64,000 bases of DNA. It comes from Hypholoma sublateritium FD-334 SS-4 (lineage: Eukaryota > Basidiomycota > Agaricomycetes > Agaricales > Strophariaceae). The DNA lies in contig KN817642.1 in NCBI GenBank assembly GCA_000827495.1, positions 1,984 to 65,983 of the forward strand. Reading direction: 5' to 3'. Below are positions 1 through 10,235 of the stretch, one piece after another (within the stretch, counting starts at the first letter, position 1; each line of letters begins with the position of its first letter). The position numbers were made by a program, and so were the translations under genes. Under the pieces are notes generated by a model. The model was not told the origin of the DNA. It saw nothing but the letters and a program-made list of their open reading frames with translations, and did no database searches.

Positions 1-3000
1 CTGGCCGAGCCGCTCTGTCGAACGTGCATGAGAGCGGCCCACACGGCCAATCCATTCCACAAGATTCAAAAATGGTGCGGCCAATATTTCAGGGCGGCCG
101 AGCTATGGGAAGTGGGATCTTATGTTTTAGTGCCCCATCGCTCTGGGGAACCATATTGCGACTCTATTGCCTTCAAAAAGACTGAATTAGAGAAGATGGA
201 ACGGCAGAAAGACATGGCCGAGCAGGCCAATCCTCAATGTGCACTGCCGACAACAGCACACGACGTCCCCATGCGAGACATCGATGAGTTTGAAATTCCT
301 TCCGGCCAGGCGGACGACGAGGCTCAAGAAAATGCTGAATTTGACGCATTCATAGAACAATTGCACGCTGAAAATCTGAATGGTGTCGGCCATCCGGACG
401 ATGATGTGGCCGGTGAGGATGCTGTAGATGATACAGAAGTCGGCCAGGCAGACGAAGATATCAATACTGCGCCCGGATATCTCTTCCCAAGCAATGGCGG
501 CCAAACCCATATTCCAGATTACGACGGATTGCAAAATGCATATGTCCGCATAGTCCATACAAATGGCCTGCATCACTTGGCCCTGGTCAGTTGTGCATGC
601 CGGGACGGCCCTGACGAATTACCTCTAGATCTCATGGCCGCCCGGTTAGTTCCGGCCAGCTTCAAGAGAATTCGGACACTTTTTACGGCCCATATGTTGG
701 ACTATTTCAGGCTATGCAATCTCGAATTGAAGGCATCGGCCTACCAATTCTATCAGCTGCTGCGTCGAATCACGTCACCCACCGCCCCATCTCAAGTGCT
801 CAATTTGTACAACGAGCTCCGACGCATGTCCCGGCTTTGGCGATGGATGAAAAGGTTGAAATGGAATGGGTTTGGTCACAATGGCCGCAATCCCATGGAC
901 GTCGAGCGAGGCGAGTTGGCCGTTTTTTGCCCGGCCTGCCCGCAACCAGGAATTAACATTCCAGACAACTGGCGGGAGGACAAAAATAAATTTTTGTATC
1001 GCCGCATCTTTGTTACGGATGGAAACTTCAAGGCCGATCATGTTCGACAGGAAAAATCAAAGGGAGATTATTGGTTGTCCGAGGGCGGTGGCATGGATCC
1101 CCGATTTGAAGATTACCAGGCATTTTTGAAATTTGCAGTAGAACGGCCAACAGTGAGTGGCTTTCACACACCGGCCGCAGATATATTAACATCGGCCAGA
1201 AAGCGCCATGTGAAAATTCATTCCGGGCAATTATGAATGCANTGTTGGCCTCGTCGGCCTGCGACATCACGGGCAAGGTTGCATTTGCATGTGCCCGCCA
1301 TGGGTGTTACGCACCCAATTCCCTCGTAGATTTATNCAAAGGCGAACAACAAAAAAATGTTGACTTTTCTTTCCTGCAAGCATTGCGGACAACGGGAGTG
1401 GACCCNGCCCAGGGTGTCATGATTATTTATGACATTGCATGTCAGTACATGGTGCACCTCAAAGATCGCATCGGCCATCTGCTAGACAAGGATATGCAGA
1501 TCGACAGTGCTATCGGCCTCTTCCACGTCCATGCGCACAAGGACGAATGTCTGTTCAGATATGCGACATCATACATTCCCGGTTCAGGTGTTACGGCCGG
1601 CGAGATCCTGGAATCCATGTGGTCAACGTTAAATTCAATCTCGCCCACTGTCCGGACAGCCACACTTGCACATAGGGCCGAAGTGCTGGACGACCACTGT
1701 TGCGACGCGAACCACAAAAAGGGACTGGGTATCATCCACTACTTGTGCAAGCGGCAGGTTGAGGCCATGAACACTCTGCTGGAGGCCCGTGAATATTTGG
1801 ATGCATTACAAGAACACGCCGGCCATAACAACATTGTCAAATGGAAAGAAGAAATTCTCCGGGCGGAGGAACAAAGACTTGATAATGTGAAGGTTATGGA
1901 CATATACAAGGCCCGTGTACAAAAGAGTAATGCTCAAGATGATGTGGCCGACAACCGGCCACTCACCACTCTCGAACACTGGATGGACTTTGCATTGATC
2001 GTTGAAGAGAAACAGTAAGTTGGCCGCACATTTTGTTCTGGCCCAAAACTCATGGCCGGGCCGCAGATTGGCCATTAAATATCATGTCCGCCGCATGCGC
2101 AAGGATATTCATGATGCGGACTATCAGACCATTGACAAATTGCGTCGCGCATTAAAACCTTTGTTAGCTAAATTGGGACGATTGCAAACTTCGGCCAAGG
2201 TGGCAACTCTGGCGGTGCCCCCCATTGCAGTAAACCCACAGCCTGCCTCTCAGGAAAATGCGGTGAACATTTGCGGCCACGAGCTCGGTGACAATGCTGG
2301 CAGGGACCATCCAGCCAATGCAAATGCACCGTACCGACGGCATGCCGGCTTCCAGGAAATACTGGCCGACGGCGCCAACCAAACTGACCAAGATGACAAC
2401 CAACCTGTGCACCCGCCCGTGGACCCACGGCAGGATGATTTGATGTACTGGGACAACCTTCTGGATATTGAGGAAACCACCGCTGTTGTGCCACCGGCCA
2501 CCCCCGAAGAGCTGGAAGAAATCCTGCCTGAAGATGTACTGTTGGCCCTTCCGTCAAATGCAACGGTGGCCGCCGGCCATCGGGAGCTTGAACTCACGTT
2601 CCGCAAACGCAAAGCCAACTCGTTGTTGTCACAAATACGAGAGCTCATTGCAGACAAGTCATTCAAGTACACGGACGAAATTCGTAAAGCACCACGTAAG
2701 GGAGTGAAGACGCGCGGNCAGACATCTGTCATTGAATTGAATCGCCATTTGTCATTTCTATGCCAAGTCTATGCTTGGAACCGGGCACGGCTAGTGGACT
2801 TGAATGCGGACAAGGATACTCTTGATTTGTTTGCAGTCCTGCAAAAAGATGATGTCAAATGCAGTACGGCNGTGCTAAACCCCAATAAGGCCGGGTCGAC
2901 TAAATTGAAACTTTCTTGGATATGGCAATCCNTGGATCGCCGTATCATGGCCGGCCTGGCCGTNGACGCANAGATGGCCGCCACAGATCCGGCCACCTTG

Positions 3001-3316
3001 ACAGAGTGTATGTATCTTTTCCAGACTAATTCAATCATATTGTTTATTATTTCCAGTTCGCAGAATACATTGGTTACGCGCGCGGGCATCGGCCGAGCGT
3101 TGGCATGAAGAACTGTTGCTTGTCCGGCATGAGATGCGTTGGACAGTGGCTTACTACGAGCACAAAAGATCAACTTGGCTGGCAGAATTGGACAAGTGGC
3201 CGGACATGGCTGCAGGACCCGCCGCATATTGCTGCAAAAAGGCAGCCATGTGGTCGGGGTTGGCCGCATTTGCCACCAAATTATTTAAACGGAACGGAGC
3301 AGATAACATTGTGTAG
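1..3316 (+). CDS. KDZ transposase, 5' partial, four exons
   Basis: Joined exons are 1-1152, 1200-2014, 2067-3007 and 3057-3316; the three introns (47, 52 and 49 nt) have GTGAGT, GTAAGT and GTATGT donors and their phases (0, 2, 1) match exactly. This gives about 1,055 residues, open at the window edge. Family hallmarks in order: GELAVFCPACPQPG, then VTDGNFKADH, then FACARHGCYAP, KGEQQKNVDF, the YDIACQY segment, FHVHAHKDEC, and GEILESMWS. In this family the RNase-H-like fold uses acidic residues near the DGN, YD and GE segments; I infer those are the catalytic ones. The C-terminal part is an alpha-helical, Trp-rich tail ending at TAG 3314-3316. No internal stop or frameshift is seen, so it may be functional, but five or more codons contain N. 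The N-terminus upstream of base 1 is missing. Confidence 0.88.
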
Positions 3317-3397
3317 CAAGTGTTTATGAATTCCTTGGCCGCCATGCAGGGTAGTCGCCACATCTATTTAAAAACACCAGTACATAATCAAAGCTAA

Positions 3398-5604
3398 ATG
3401 GGGACAATAAACATAAACAAACCCCTGTCTTTCAACCACAACCTTCACCCGTTATCATCACGCAATCTCATGTTGATCCAGCANCGAACAATTCGNCTCC
3501 TCAATCCCGCCAGCCCGCAAGTGGGTTACAGCNNAGCCTTTGTGAGGGACATCCCAGATCTGCTGCAATATGTCCGCTCCAGGTTCTACGCCGCATTGGT
3601 GGCCATCGCGGACGAGCCATCAGATAAGGAGCGTTGCGAGATGCAGCTCATGCTGCAAAAGGAACTTGTAAGTGTGGCCGGTGCCAAAAATATAAATAGT
3701 TTAACGGCCATTCCCAGCTCTTTGTGATGCAGTGTGTTGGCCTCGCAANGGCCGTGGGTGTGCCCATCGAAGTGCCTCATGTGGTCCGCTCGGTGGCCGA
3801 CGCCCTGTCGTTCGTCAAAATTGAGGCCTTGCCACTCGAGATCGACAAAGACTTCCTGTCATGGTTGGGGGGCAGCTACTATACNCGGATCGATGAACAT
3901 GCTATGAATTGGTGGGACTCCAAGGCCGCCCGCAAGCTCAGCGGCCACTTCTTGCACAGGCACACTGTGGAGTTGTGTCTCGAAACTTATTGGAGGCAGC
4001 AAGACATTCCTCGGCCAACAGTACCTCGGCCGCCGCCGGCTGAGCCGTTGTCGAACGAGCGGTGCAAATATTGTCGCGAAACGCGGGTCATGTACCTCCA
4101 CTGCCTCAACACCTTGATGAAAGTCCGGGCCCAATCTGGGGCCATCAGGTCCACCGGTCAAGCGGACAGCGATCTTGGTCGGAGAGACATGAGTACATCC
4201 CATGAATTGGAAGAATTGGCCGTGATGAAGGAAACGGCCACAAAAAATCCCATAGAGACGAAGCAACTGGCCGCCAAGTTAGGTGAAAAAGCGATCCGTG
4301 AACGACATGGCCCCAGCTATCCCAACCCAGAACCAAACACGCAGTCTCAGTGGAAGTTTGGAGCGACGCCGACGGCCAAGGAGATTTTAGATCGGTTGGG
4401 ACGGTATTCACGTCAAGGCCGAAGTTGGAATATGCGGGCAGGGCAGTGGCACTCTGGGTATTTCTGGCAGTTAGCTCAAGGGAAACTCAATCCGGACGGC
4501 TACTCGGTCACTGATGACTCTGTNGCACCTCCGGACCCCAAAAACTTTATCCGCTTGGCCGCCTCAGCAGAACAGGTTCCACCATCNACAGACCAACGTT
4601 TCCCNCCACGCTTCGCGTCGAAAAACTTCCGCTTCACCCCGTCGGCCGGCGAAAAAGTCTCAACGGGCACGGTACGGCCAAGCGCAATGTCTTTTGATGA
4701 CTTNGAGCCTCAATTGACTTACTTGACGGCCGACACGAAATTNGAAGATCCCAGCAATTATAAGGTGTTCGAAATGTACGGGACGCCCGAACCTGATGAA
4801 CCCGACGTGTTCAACATGTATGATACTCTGGCCGCGGACGCGGCCGATGAACCTCTCGCGTCCCCCGGCCGGCAGGCGGTGGCCGCGACAGATGTCTTCG
4901 ACATGTATGGCGATCCTGAAGTGGCATCAAACACGGCTCCGGTGGCCGCCAACAATCCATTCAACATCTTCGAGATGTATGACTCCCTCGATCCCGCAGC
5001 CGGCAAGACGGATCATGATGTTTTCGATATGTATGGCCCGCCTGCTTCAATCGCTGCCACTGCGGGCACTGCAACTGTTCGCCCGGACGCCCTTGATATC
5101 TTCGACATGTATGATGCAACTCCAACTACACCGGCCATTCAGGCGCCCGCCGAGTATGGGGAAGTTCCAGGGACGGGCGACCCATTGACAGGTCCAGGCG
5201 ATGTGGCCGCCGCAGGTGGATCTTTTGTGTTTGACATGTACTCGGCCGCAGACGGTCCCCACGCCGAGACTGCCCCTTCCGTGGCTCGCGATGCCCCCCA
5301 AGTGGTGCCGCCATCTCCGGCCAGCAGCGCATTGTCGTCCGTGGGCACGGATGGTAGTGAGGATGAATGTGATGGAGATATCGATGATTCGGCGGCCACN
5401 GATGATCAGTCCATCTCGGATGATGCTGCATACACGGATGCAACGGACAGCGAAGATATTTCCGAAGATGCATCCGCTGAATTTGAAGCTGTGGCACCGC
5501 CGAGTACTGTGCACGTTGATCGGCCGTCCAGCGCCGCGATCCTCGCCGCCCTCCCTGAATACCTATTTGAACTGGGAGATGAGGATGATGAGGATGAGGA
5601 CTGA
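3398..5604 (+). CDS. KDZ-associated second protein with FxMY repeats and acidic tail
   Basis: Exons are 3398-3667 and 3733-5604, joined by a 65-nt intron (GTAAGT donor, ATGCAG acceptor, phase 0), giving about 713 residues. I do not recognise the family. Exon 1 and the start of exon 2 look folded, followed by a C-x2-C segment (ERCKYCRE, about nt 4060-4080). A basic middle follows, and from nt 4768 seven copies of F-[DEN]-M-Y occur in disordered, Pro/Ala-rich spacers. The last about 90 residues are strongly acidic and end in a Glu/Asp run. A TATA-like ATTTAAAA lies about 30 nt before the chosen ATG; a start at the internal Met near 3470 is possible. It follows the transposase by 81 bp on the same strand and shares its GGCC enrichment, so I infer it belongs to the element. 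An acidic tail with short repeated motifs would suit a docking or activation protein, but that is inference. Confidence 0.72.
4768..5241 (+). repeat. Seven FxMY motifs in the KDZ second protein
   Basis: The four-codon motif F-[E/N/D]-M-Y starts at 4768, 4810, 4897, 4969, 5023, 5101 and 5230. It is usually preceded by Val or Ile (VFEMY, VFNMY, VFDMY, IFEMY, VFDMY, IFDMY, VFDMY) and followed by D, G or S. The spacers (14 to 43 residues) are not conserved, so these are short linear motifs rather than copies of a longer repeat unit. Confidence 0.85.
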
Positions 5605-6525
5605 GGATTGAGGAGCACACCGATATGCATCTGTAGCGCTCCACAATATATATATATTTCTTTGCCTTGCCACGCATTCAGCCATGAATATGAGCAATAC
5701 AAATTGTGCTCCCGGCCTGGGAGTCAATCATATTATTGCGGCCAATTCCGGCCACTGCGTCAAAATGTTTTGATGAGCGGATATTCATTTGTTACAAGGT
5801 GGCCGAACACGGCGGCCACACTTTCAAATCTGTTCTGGCCGCAGTGTGGCCGTGGTGTTTCCAACCCCTTACCCAAACTATAGGTGAATGGAGCGACTTC
5901 AGTGGCTGGCCCGCATGGTTGATCCGGATATTTTTTTGGAAAGCTGGTTGGCGAAACCTTCCTATATATCTGACACCTGTAGCCAACTATTATTATTTGT
6001 TACGGCGGGGGCGCGGTGAGCAGCCGTTTTGTTTGTCAATCTGGACAATTTGACTGGCCGTAGCATTCACCCCACGCACAAATGGTTCGTCGGCCATGGT
6101 CCTATCATATATATAAGCTACGAAATTTCGTGGCCGCAAAGTGGCCGCGTTTTAATGGCCCCAGTTAGCGCCATTTAGCCACGCGTTGGCCGCTATGGGA
6201 ACGCACAGCGGCCAATCTGGCCGCAGCCAAACTATTAGCCATTTTCCTGGTGGCCGGGGCAGTATGCTACCCTGCCTAAACAGAAATGTGATTCCACCGA
6301 ATTCGCTCGACGCATATCATATGTACTACAGCAGTATTTCTTTGTTTGGTAAATATGTTCACCGGTTGGCCGAATTCGGTGGGCCCATATTATGCGGCTA
6401 CGTGTATGGGTTCGGTGAACCTTATCATATGCCCCCGTGTAGCATGCCTACCTGTTACACCGACAACCTTTATAACGATGAAAAAGAATAATTAATTTGA
6501 TATCAACTGCGAACTATGTTCACGA
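5605..6525. other. Non-coding tail of the KDZ element
   Basis: No credible gene is present. The stretch has a short TA run at about 5646-5657, many TGGCCG-type motifs (about 19 GGCC between 5,700 and 6,375), and a set of short inverted repeats around 6,290-6,430. It probably holds the 3' untranslated region of the second gene and the subterminal region of the transposon. Confidence 0.6.
6294..6382. repeat. 12-bp perfect inverted repeat near the KDZ right end
   Basis: CCACCGAATTCG at 6294-6305 is the exact reverse complement of CGAATTCGGTGG at 6371-6382, with a 65-bp loop. Further CGGTGAAC / GTTCACCG pairs lie within the same 130 bp (about 6,357-6,364 and 6,411-6,418). Subterminal inverted motifs like these are common transposase binding sites; no function is proven here. 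Confidence 0.7.
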
Positions 6526-7378
6526 ACTATAGGAGGGTTGATTGTGACCAAATCGAAGGACAAATCTGTTTTGTGAGTGCTGTAGAACTGCCATGCAGCT
6601 GGCGTGGGGTGATATATCAGGAATAAATAAACATCCGCACAGGAGGTAGACCAAACCTTTCTCAGCGAGGGTTTTGGACGCCCTGTATTTCACCATCGGT
6701 GGTGCGTTCATCCCTTGCTCTTCAACAATCTTGACCGACTCGTCGCCCCAGTGCGTCTCGTTAAATGTGGTCGTTCCTTCTCCAAGCTTGCCGATAATGG
6801 CCGCACCAGAAGAAGTGATAACAATACGAGTAATTTGGGTGCTAGAAAAAGAAAAGATAAGGGACACGACACGGATTAACGGGAGTCTAACCTATATTTC
6901 ATGGCACTGTTTAAAATATTCACTGTTCCTTCAACAGCAGGCTTTATCAAATCTGCACATTCAATAAGAACCAATGTACGACTGTAGCAGTAGCGGTATG
7001 AGAGGAGGCCTACCGTCCGGGATGGTGCTTGCTTCAGGTAGCGGCGATGCAGTGTGGATAATCCCGTCGACTCCTTTTACAGCCTCATCAAATGCGTCCG
7101 CCTTCCTCCAAAAAGTCAGTAAACACGACTTGAACCGCCGATACAAGGAAACTGCTCTGCACCGTTTGAATATTTGGGACAATAACCCACTTTACTCGGT
7201 CGCCATACATCTTATCGGCGAAGTAATCGCTGAGCAGCTCTGCTTTCTGTTGAGAACGCACCGCTCCTCTCACGGAGAACCCTTTCTCGAGGAGAACCTT
7301 AACAATCCACATGGCGATGTAGCCATTGGCGCCTGTGACGAGGATTACTTTGTCGGGACTGGGTATAAGGGCGGGCAT
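6525..7378 (-). pseudogene. Truncated NAD(P)-dependent extended short-chain reductase (GRE2/DFR-like)
   Basis: Exons on the minus strand are 7163-7378, 7014-7101, 6892-6952, 6657-6841 and from 6598 down to about 6525; all four introns (61, 61, 50 and 58 nt) keep phase. The reading shows the Rossmann nucleotide loop VTGANGYIA at the N-terminus, DEAVKGVDGIIHTASP, PAVEGTVNIL, VITSSGAA and the catalytic YxxxK as YRASK, then FDLVTINPPIV. Such reductases (methylglyoxal or aldehyde reductase, dihydroflavonol reductase type) run to about 330-350 residues. Here homology stops at about residue 208, exactly next to the KDZ element, and a stop follows within about 12 codons. The substrate-binding C-terminal third is lost, so I call it a broken gene with an intact 5' part. 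Confidence 0.82.
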
Positions 7379-7635
7379 ACTTGGAGGAAACGTAGATTGA
7401 AAGTGATTGTGGATGACGTGTTCTTAGATTAGGGTTATTATAGAGCAGGTGGCGGGATTTGGTCGGTTTCTCGAAATGGCCTGGATTACGTACAAGAATC
7501 GAATCAGTATATGGCCTAGTATCGAAGAGCCGGCAGTAAAACTATAAACAACATTGTAGAACTATTTCAACATTTATTTACTGAAAGAATAATATATTGC
7601 AATACAGTAATGAGTCGACTCAAGCGAAATCGGAC

Positions 7636-8337
7636 TTAACAGAACGAGCGCACATACATATGTTGTAACTTGTAACGCTTGTCCGTGCGGCCTATATGAT
7701 GTACATACATGGGCGCTAAAGCGGGGCCAATTAGATAATATTTCAGGAACTCCGAGATCATCGGCATCTCCCGCTCCTTGTTATAAAAAGCAATGCGAGC
7801 ATGGGTCGTTTTAGGGTCATTTTCATCGTGGTACCACAAGCTCACGTTCAGTATCGCAAGTGAACTATTTAGAGTGTGATGGGCCTGCCTGGTGCCAGTG
7901 CCGCAGTACTTCTCAGGCTTTGCTTCGATCACGGGAATATTGTATGTTCCTCCGTTCGGACGGTTTTCAACGTGGAAACGAGCCTCTCCGTGCTTGTATT
8001 ACTGGTGACTGTTGGGCAGCTCAAGTCTTGGTGCTTAATCAAAGGCGCAATTTCTCTTCTGAAGTACGAATTTTCTCCGAGGGCAGATATCACACATCAA
8101 CAGACAGGTGAAAGCGTTATACATAGACAGCATAGACAGTATTCGGCGGTGATGCGAAGCTCGCTGATAACTGGGTACTTTCAAGATGATCATGGGTAAT
8201 TTATTCCTGGTTTGTAAATCCAAAACGTCCGCTCCCTGGACCAGTAGTGCCAGTCCTGTCAAGAGTGTATCAGTGTAGTATATGATCTTTACGCTGCTGT
8301 CATTTGATGGGTGTTCGGTTTCTGACCATTTATACAT
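7636..8337 (-). CDS. Hypothetical protein, probably two exons
   Basis: I do not recognise this protein. A join of 8068-8337 with 7636-7992 across a 75-nt intron (GTACTT donor, TGATTAA branch-like site, ACAAG acceptor, phase 0) gives about 208 residues. Exon 1 reads MYKWSETEHP and continues without stops for 90 codons; exon 2 opens with HGEARFHVENRPNGG and is rich in His and Tyr. No signal peptide, membrane segment or known motif stands out. Evidence is only the length of open frame on both sides of a plausible intron and the absence of a better gene on either strand. It is divergent with the seven-helix protein gene at 8,419, about 80 bp away, so the two could share a promoter. Confidence 0.4.
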
Positions 8338-8418
8338 ATCCCACCTCCGTACACTTATAATTCCCGTCTAGCTGCTGGACTAAACGCCCACTCGCGCATA
8401 CACTCTCTGGAGAGGACC

Positions 8419-9635
8419 ATGTCAGAGAATGTACCTCCCGAGAATGAGCTTGTCATTGCATTCTCTGGTGCCGTCGTATATGGTATCTACTTTCTTACGT
8501 TCGCCCAGTCTCTCAGATGTCAACTATTGACGGATGAGGGGTGGGTCATCAGAAGGAAGCCACATTGGTGGATGGTCATTGCCACCACATGTATTTTCGC
8601 CTTCACCACTTCTTATCTTTCGTTGCTGCTCTTCAGAAACACGCAAACGCTTCACAACATCTTGAATCACATTCCCTCAAGTGTTCCCGACGGAAGGGTT
8701 CCATGGACAACAACCGTTATAGTAAGTTTCTATTAAGTCGTGAGAGTGATTTACAGGCAAGCTTCTCTACTACAGTGCATCCTCGCTAATTCCACGGCCT
8801 CGCTAGCAGACACCGCAGTAGTACGTCTGAAGTTTTGCATATGATTATTTCAATCTAACACCTAGTACATTCTGGATATATCGCTGCTGGATCGTCTATG
8901 GAAGATCGAAACGAATCATTATATTCCCTATAGTCATGTGGATCACGGGATTTGCTTGCACTATTCTTCAAGCGTACTGGCAATTCGTTCAGTCAAACGC
9001 AGATAAAAAATGGAGATGGGTAAACATGCCAATTGGACCAGGGATGATATTGACACCGTTCTGGGCGACCACGCTTGCGTTAAACATATACACGATGTGT
9101 ACGCCAATCTAGTCCTTCCTTCAGATCCTTCCTGACGATATCTTTGGAATAGCCATCCTGATATACCGTATTCGAAATGTTGGGAAACAGGCGAACGAGC
9201 CTAGAAGCGCACGCACATTGCGAACTACCGCGGGCATACTCGTCGAGTCCGGTTTTTTGTACTTTACGACGACATTTGTGCACTTTGCGGTCTGGTTCAC
9301 GCCCAATGCCTTGCCATCAGGATTGCTTCCGGAATTGTGAGCGACTATGTCCCTTCTACCTCGGGGTTTCTAACAAAAGTCAGAACATTCCTACAATTGG
9401 CATTGCATTCAATCTTATATTAATTAGGGCAGGTCAAAATAGGGCTTGGGAGTATACAAAAGCAGGAGAAAGCCGTGGTGGACATCTTTCGAATATGCGA
9501 TATGCTAATAACTTGATTCTGTCTCAAATCAAGCACGACAAAATCGTGATTGATATTTCCCAGGAAACATCATTTTGTCGACGGTTATCGATACGGAGCA
9601 TGTATGACCAGATGTTTAAACTTTTGCGTCTTTGA
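8419..9635 (+). CDS. Seven-helix membrane protein (agaricomycete receptor-like family), possibly frameshifted
   Basis: Probable exons are 8419-8721, 8776-8820, 8866-9098, 9153-9336 and 9380-9635. The reading starts MSENVPPENELVIAFSGAVV and shows hydrophobic helices, a DEGW-type loop, the family's FWIYRCWIVYGRS segment, TPFWATTLALNIYT, YFTTTFVHFAVW and PTIGIAFNLILIRAG. This layout matches a large set of uncharacterised mushroom membrane proteins with seven helices that resemble G-protein-coupled receptors in topology. All joins keep phase except exon 2 to exon 3, where the canonical GTACGT/CTAG intron leaves the frame off by one. That is either a real frameshift, a sequence error, or an unusual splice site. 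Ligand and role are unknown. Confidence 0.62.
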
Positions 9636-10235
9636 AAGGATATCAAGTGATACTAGGCATGAGGATATATATCATTCTAACTGCAATATATTTTTATATC
9701 AGCTTTTACCTTGCGACCTTGCGAGAGAATTTATCTGTGAAGGACTATGCAGTCCTTGACACTTTATTGTGATACTTATAAATGAAAAGGAGTCGATCAG
9801 GTGGGATTCGGAAGCCACATATCATTTAGAAATTTATGTTTCCCTCCAACTGTATTTGAATATTCAAGCGTAATTTAGATACAAAAGTAGCCAAGGAAGA
9901 ATTTGGATCTACTTATACAGAAGGAGAGTGGGTGGCCAGTCAACGGTACGGTGCGAGCATCCAAGTCTTTCCGGAAATGTCCGTGATCGGGAGAGACTGA
10001 ATAGATTGGCTGAACAAATATTGGTCACAGAGGGATCCATTGGCGCGTTTGGTGCCTTGAACCTTCGATGAGATGTAGTAGATAAATTCGAGCTCACTCC
10101 GACCTTCATAGTTATTTCGCAAAAGAGTTCGCATGGAATACATACAATGCTTATCTGATAATGCGTCCATGACCATGGAAATGTCCAAAGAGATAACCAT
10201 GCGTATAGAAAGTCCAATAATATCTGTCCGAAATT
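9636..10235. other. Intergenic, nothing identified
   Basis: AT-rich DNA between the seven-helix protein gene and the convergent membrane protein gene. Open frames here are short and lack recognisable motifs. No repeat or RNA gene seen. Confidence 0.5.

Larger units (their letters stand above)
1..6525 (+). mobile_element. KDZ-class DNA transposon, right-hand part (left end outside window)
   Basis: The stretch contains a KDZ transposase gene, a second gene 81 bp downstream on the same strand, and about 900 bp of non-coding tail. The KDZ (Kyakuja-Dileera-Zisupton) class is known for large cut-and-paste elements expanded in mushrooms. I place the right edge between 6,382 and about 6,525: GGCC repeats stop near 6,375, and the neighbouring reductase gene loses its homology at about 6,525. 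About twenty isolated N bases fall inside this unit and almost none in single-copy DNA, which suggests it is multicopy in the genome. The left terminus is not in the window, so terminal inverted repeats and target duplication cannot be checked. Confidence 0.8.
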
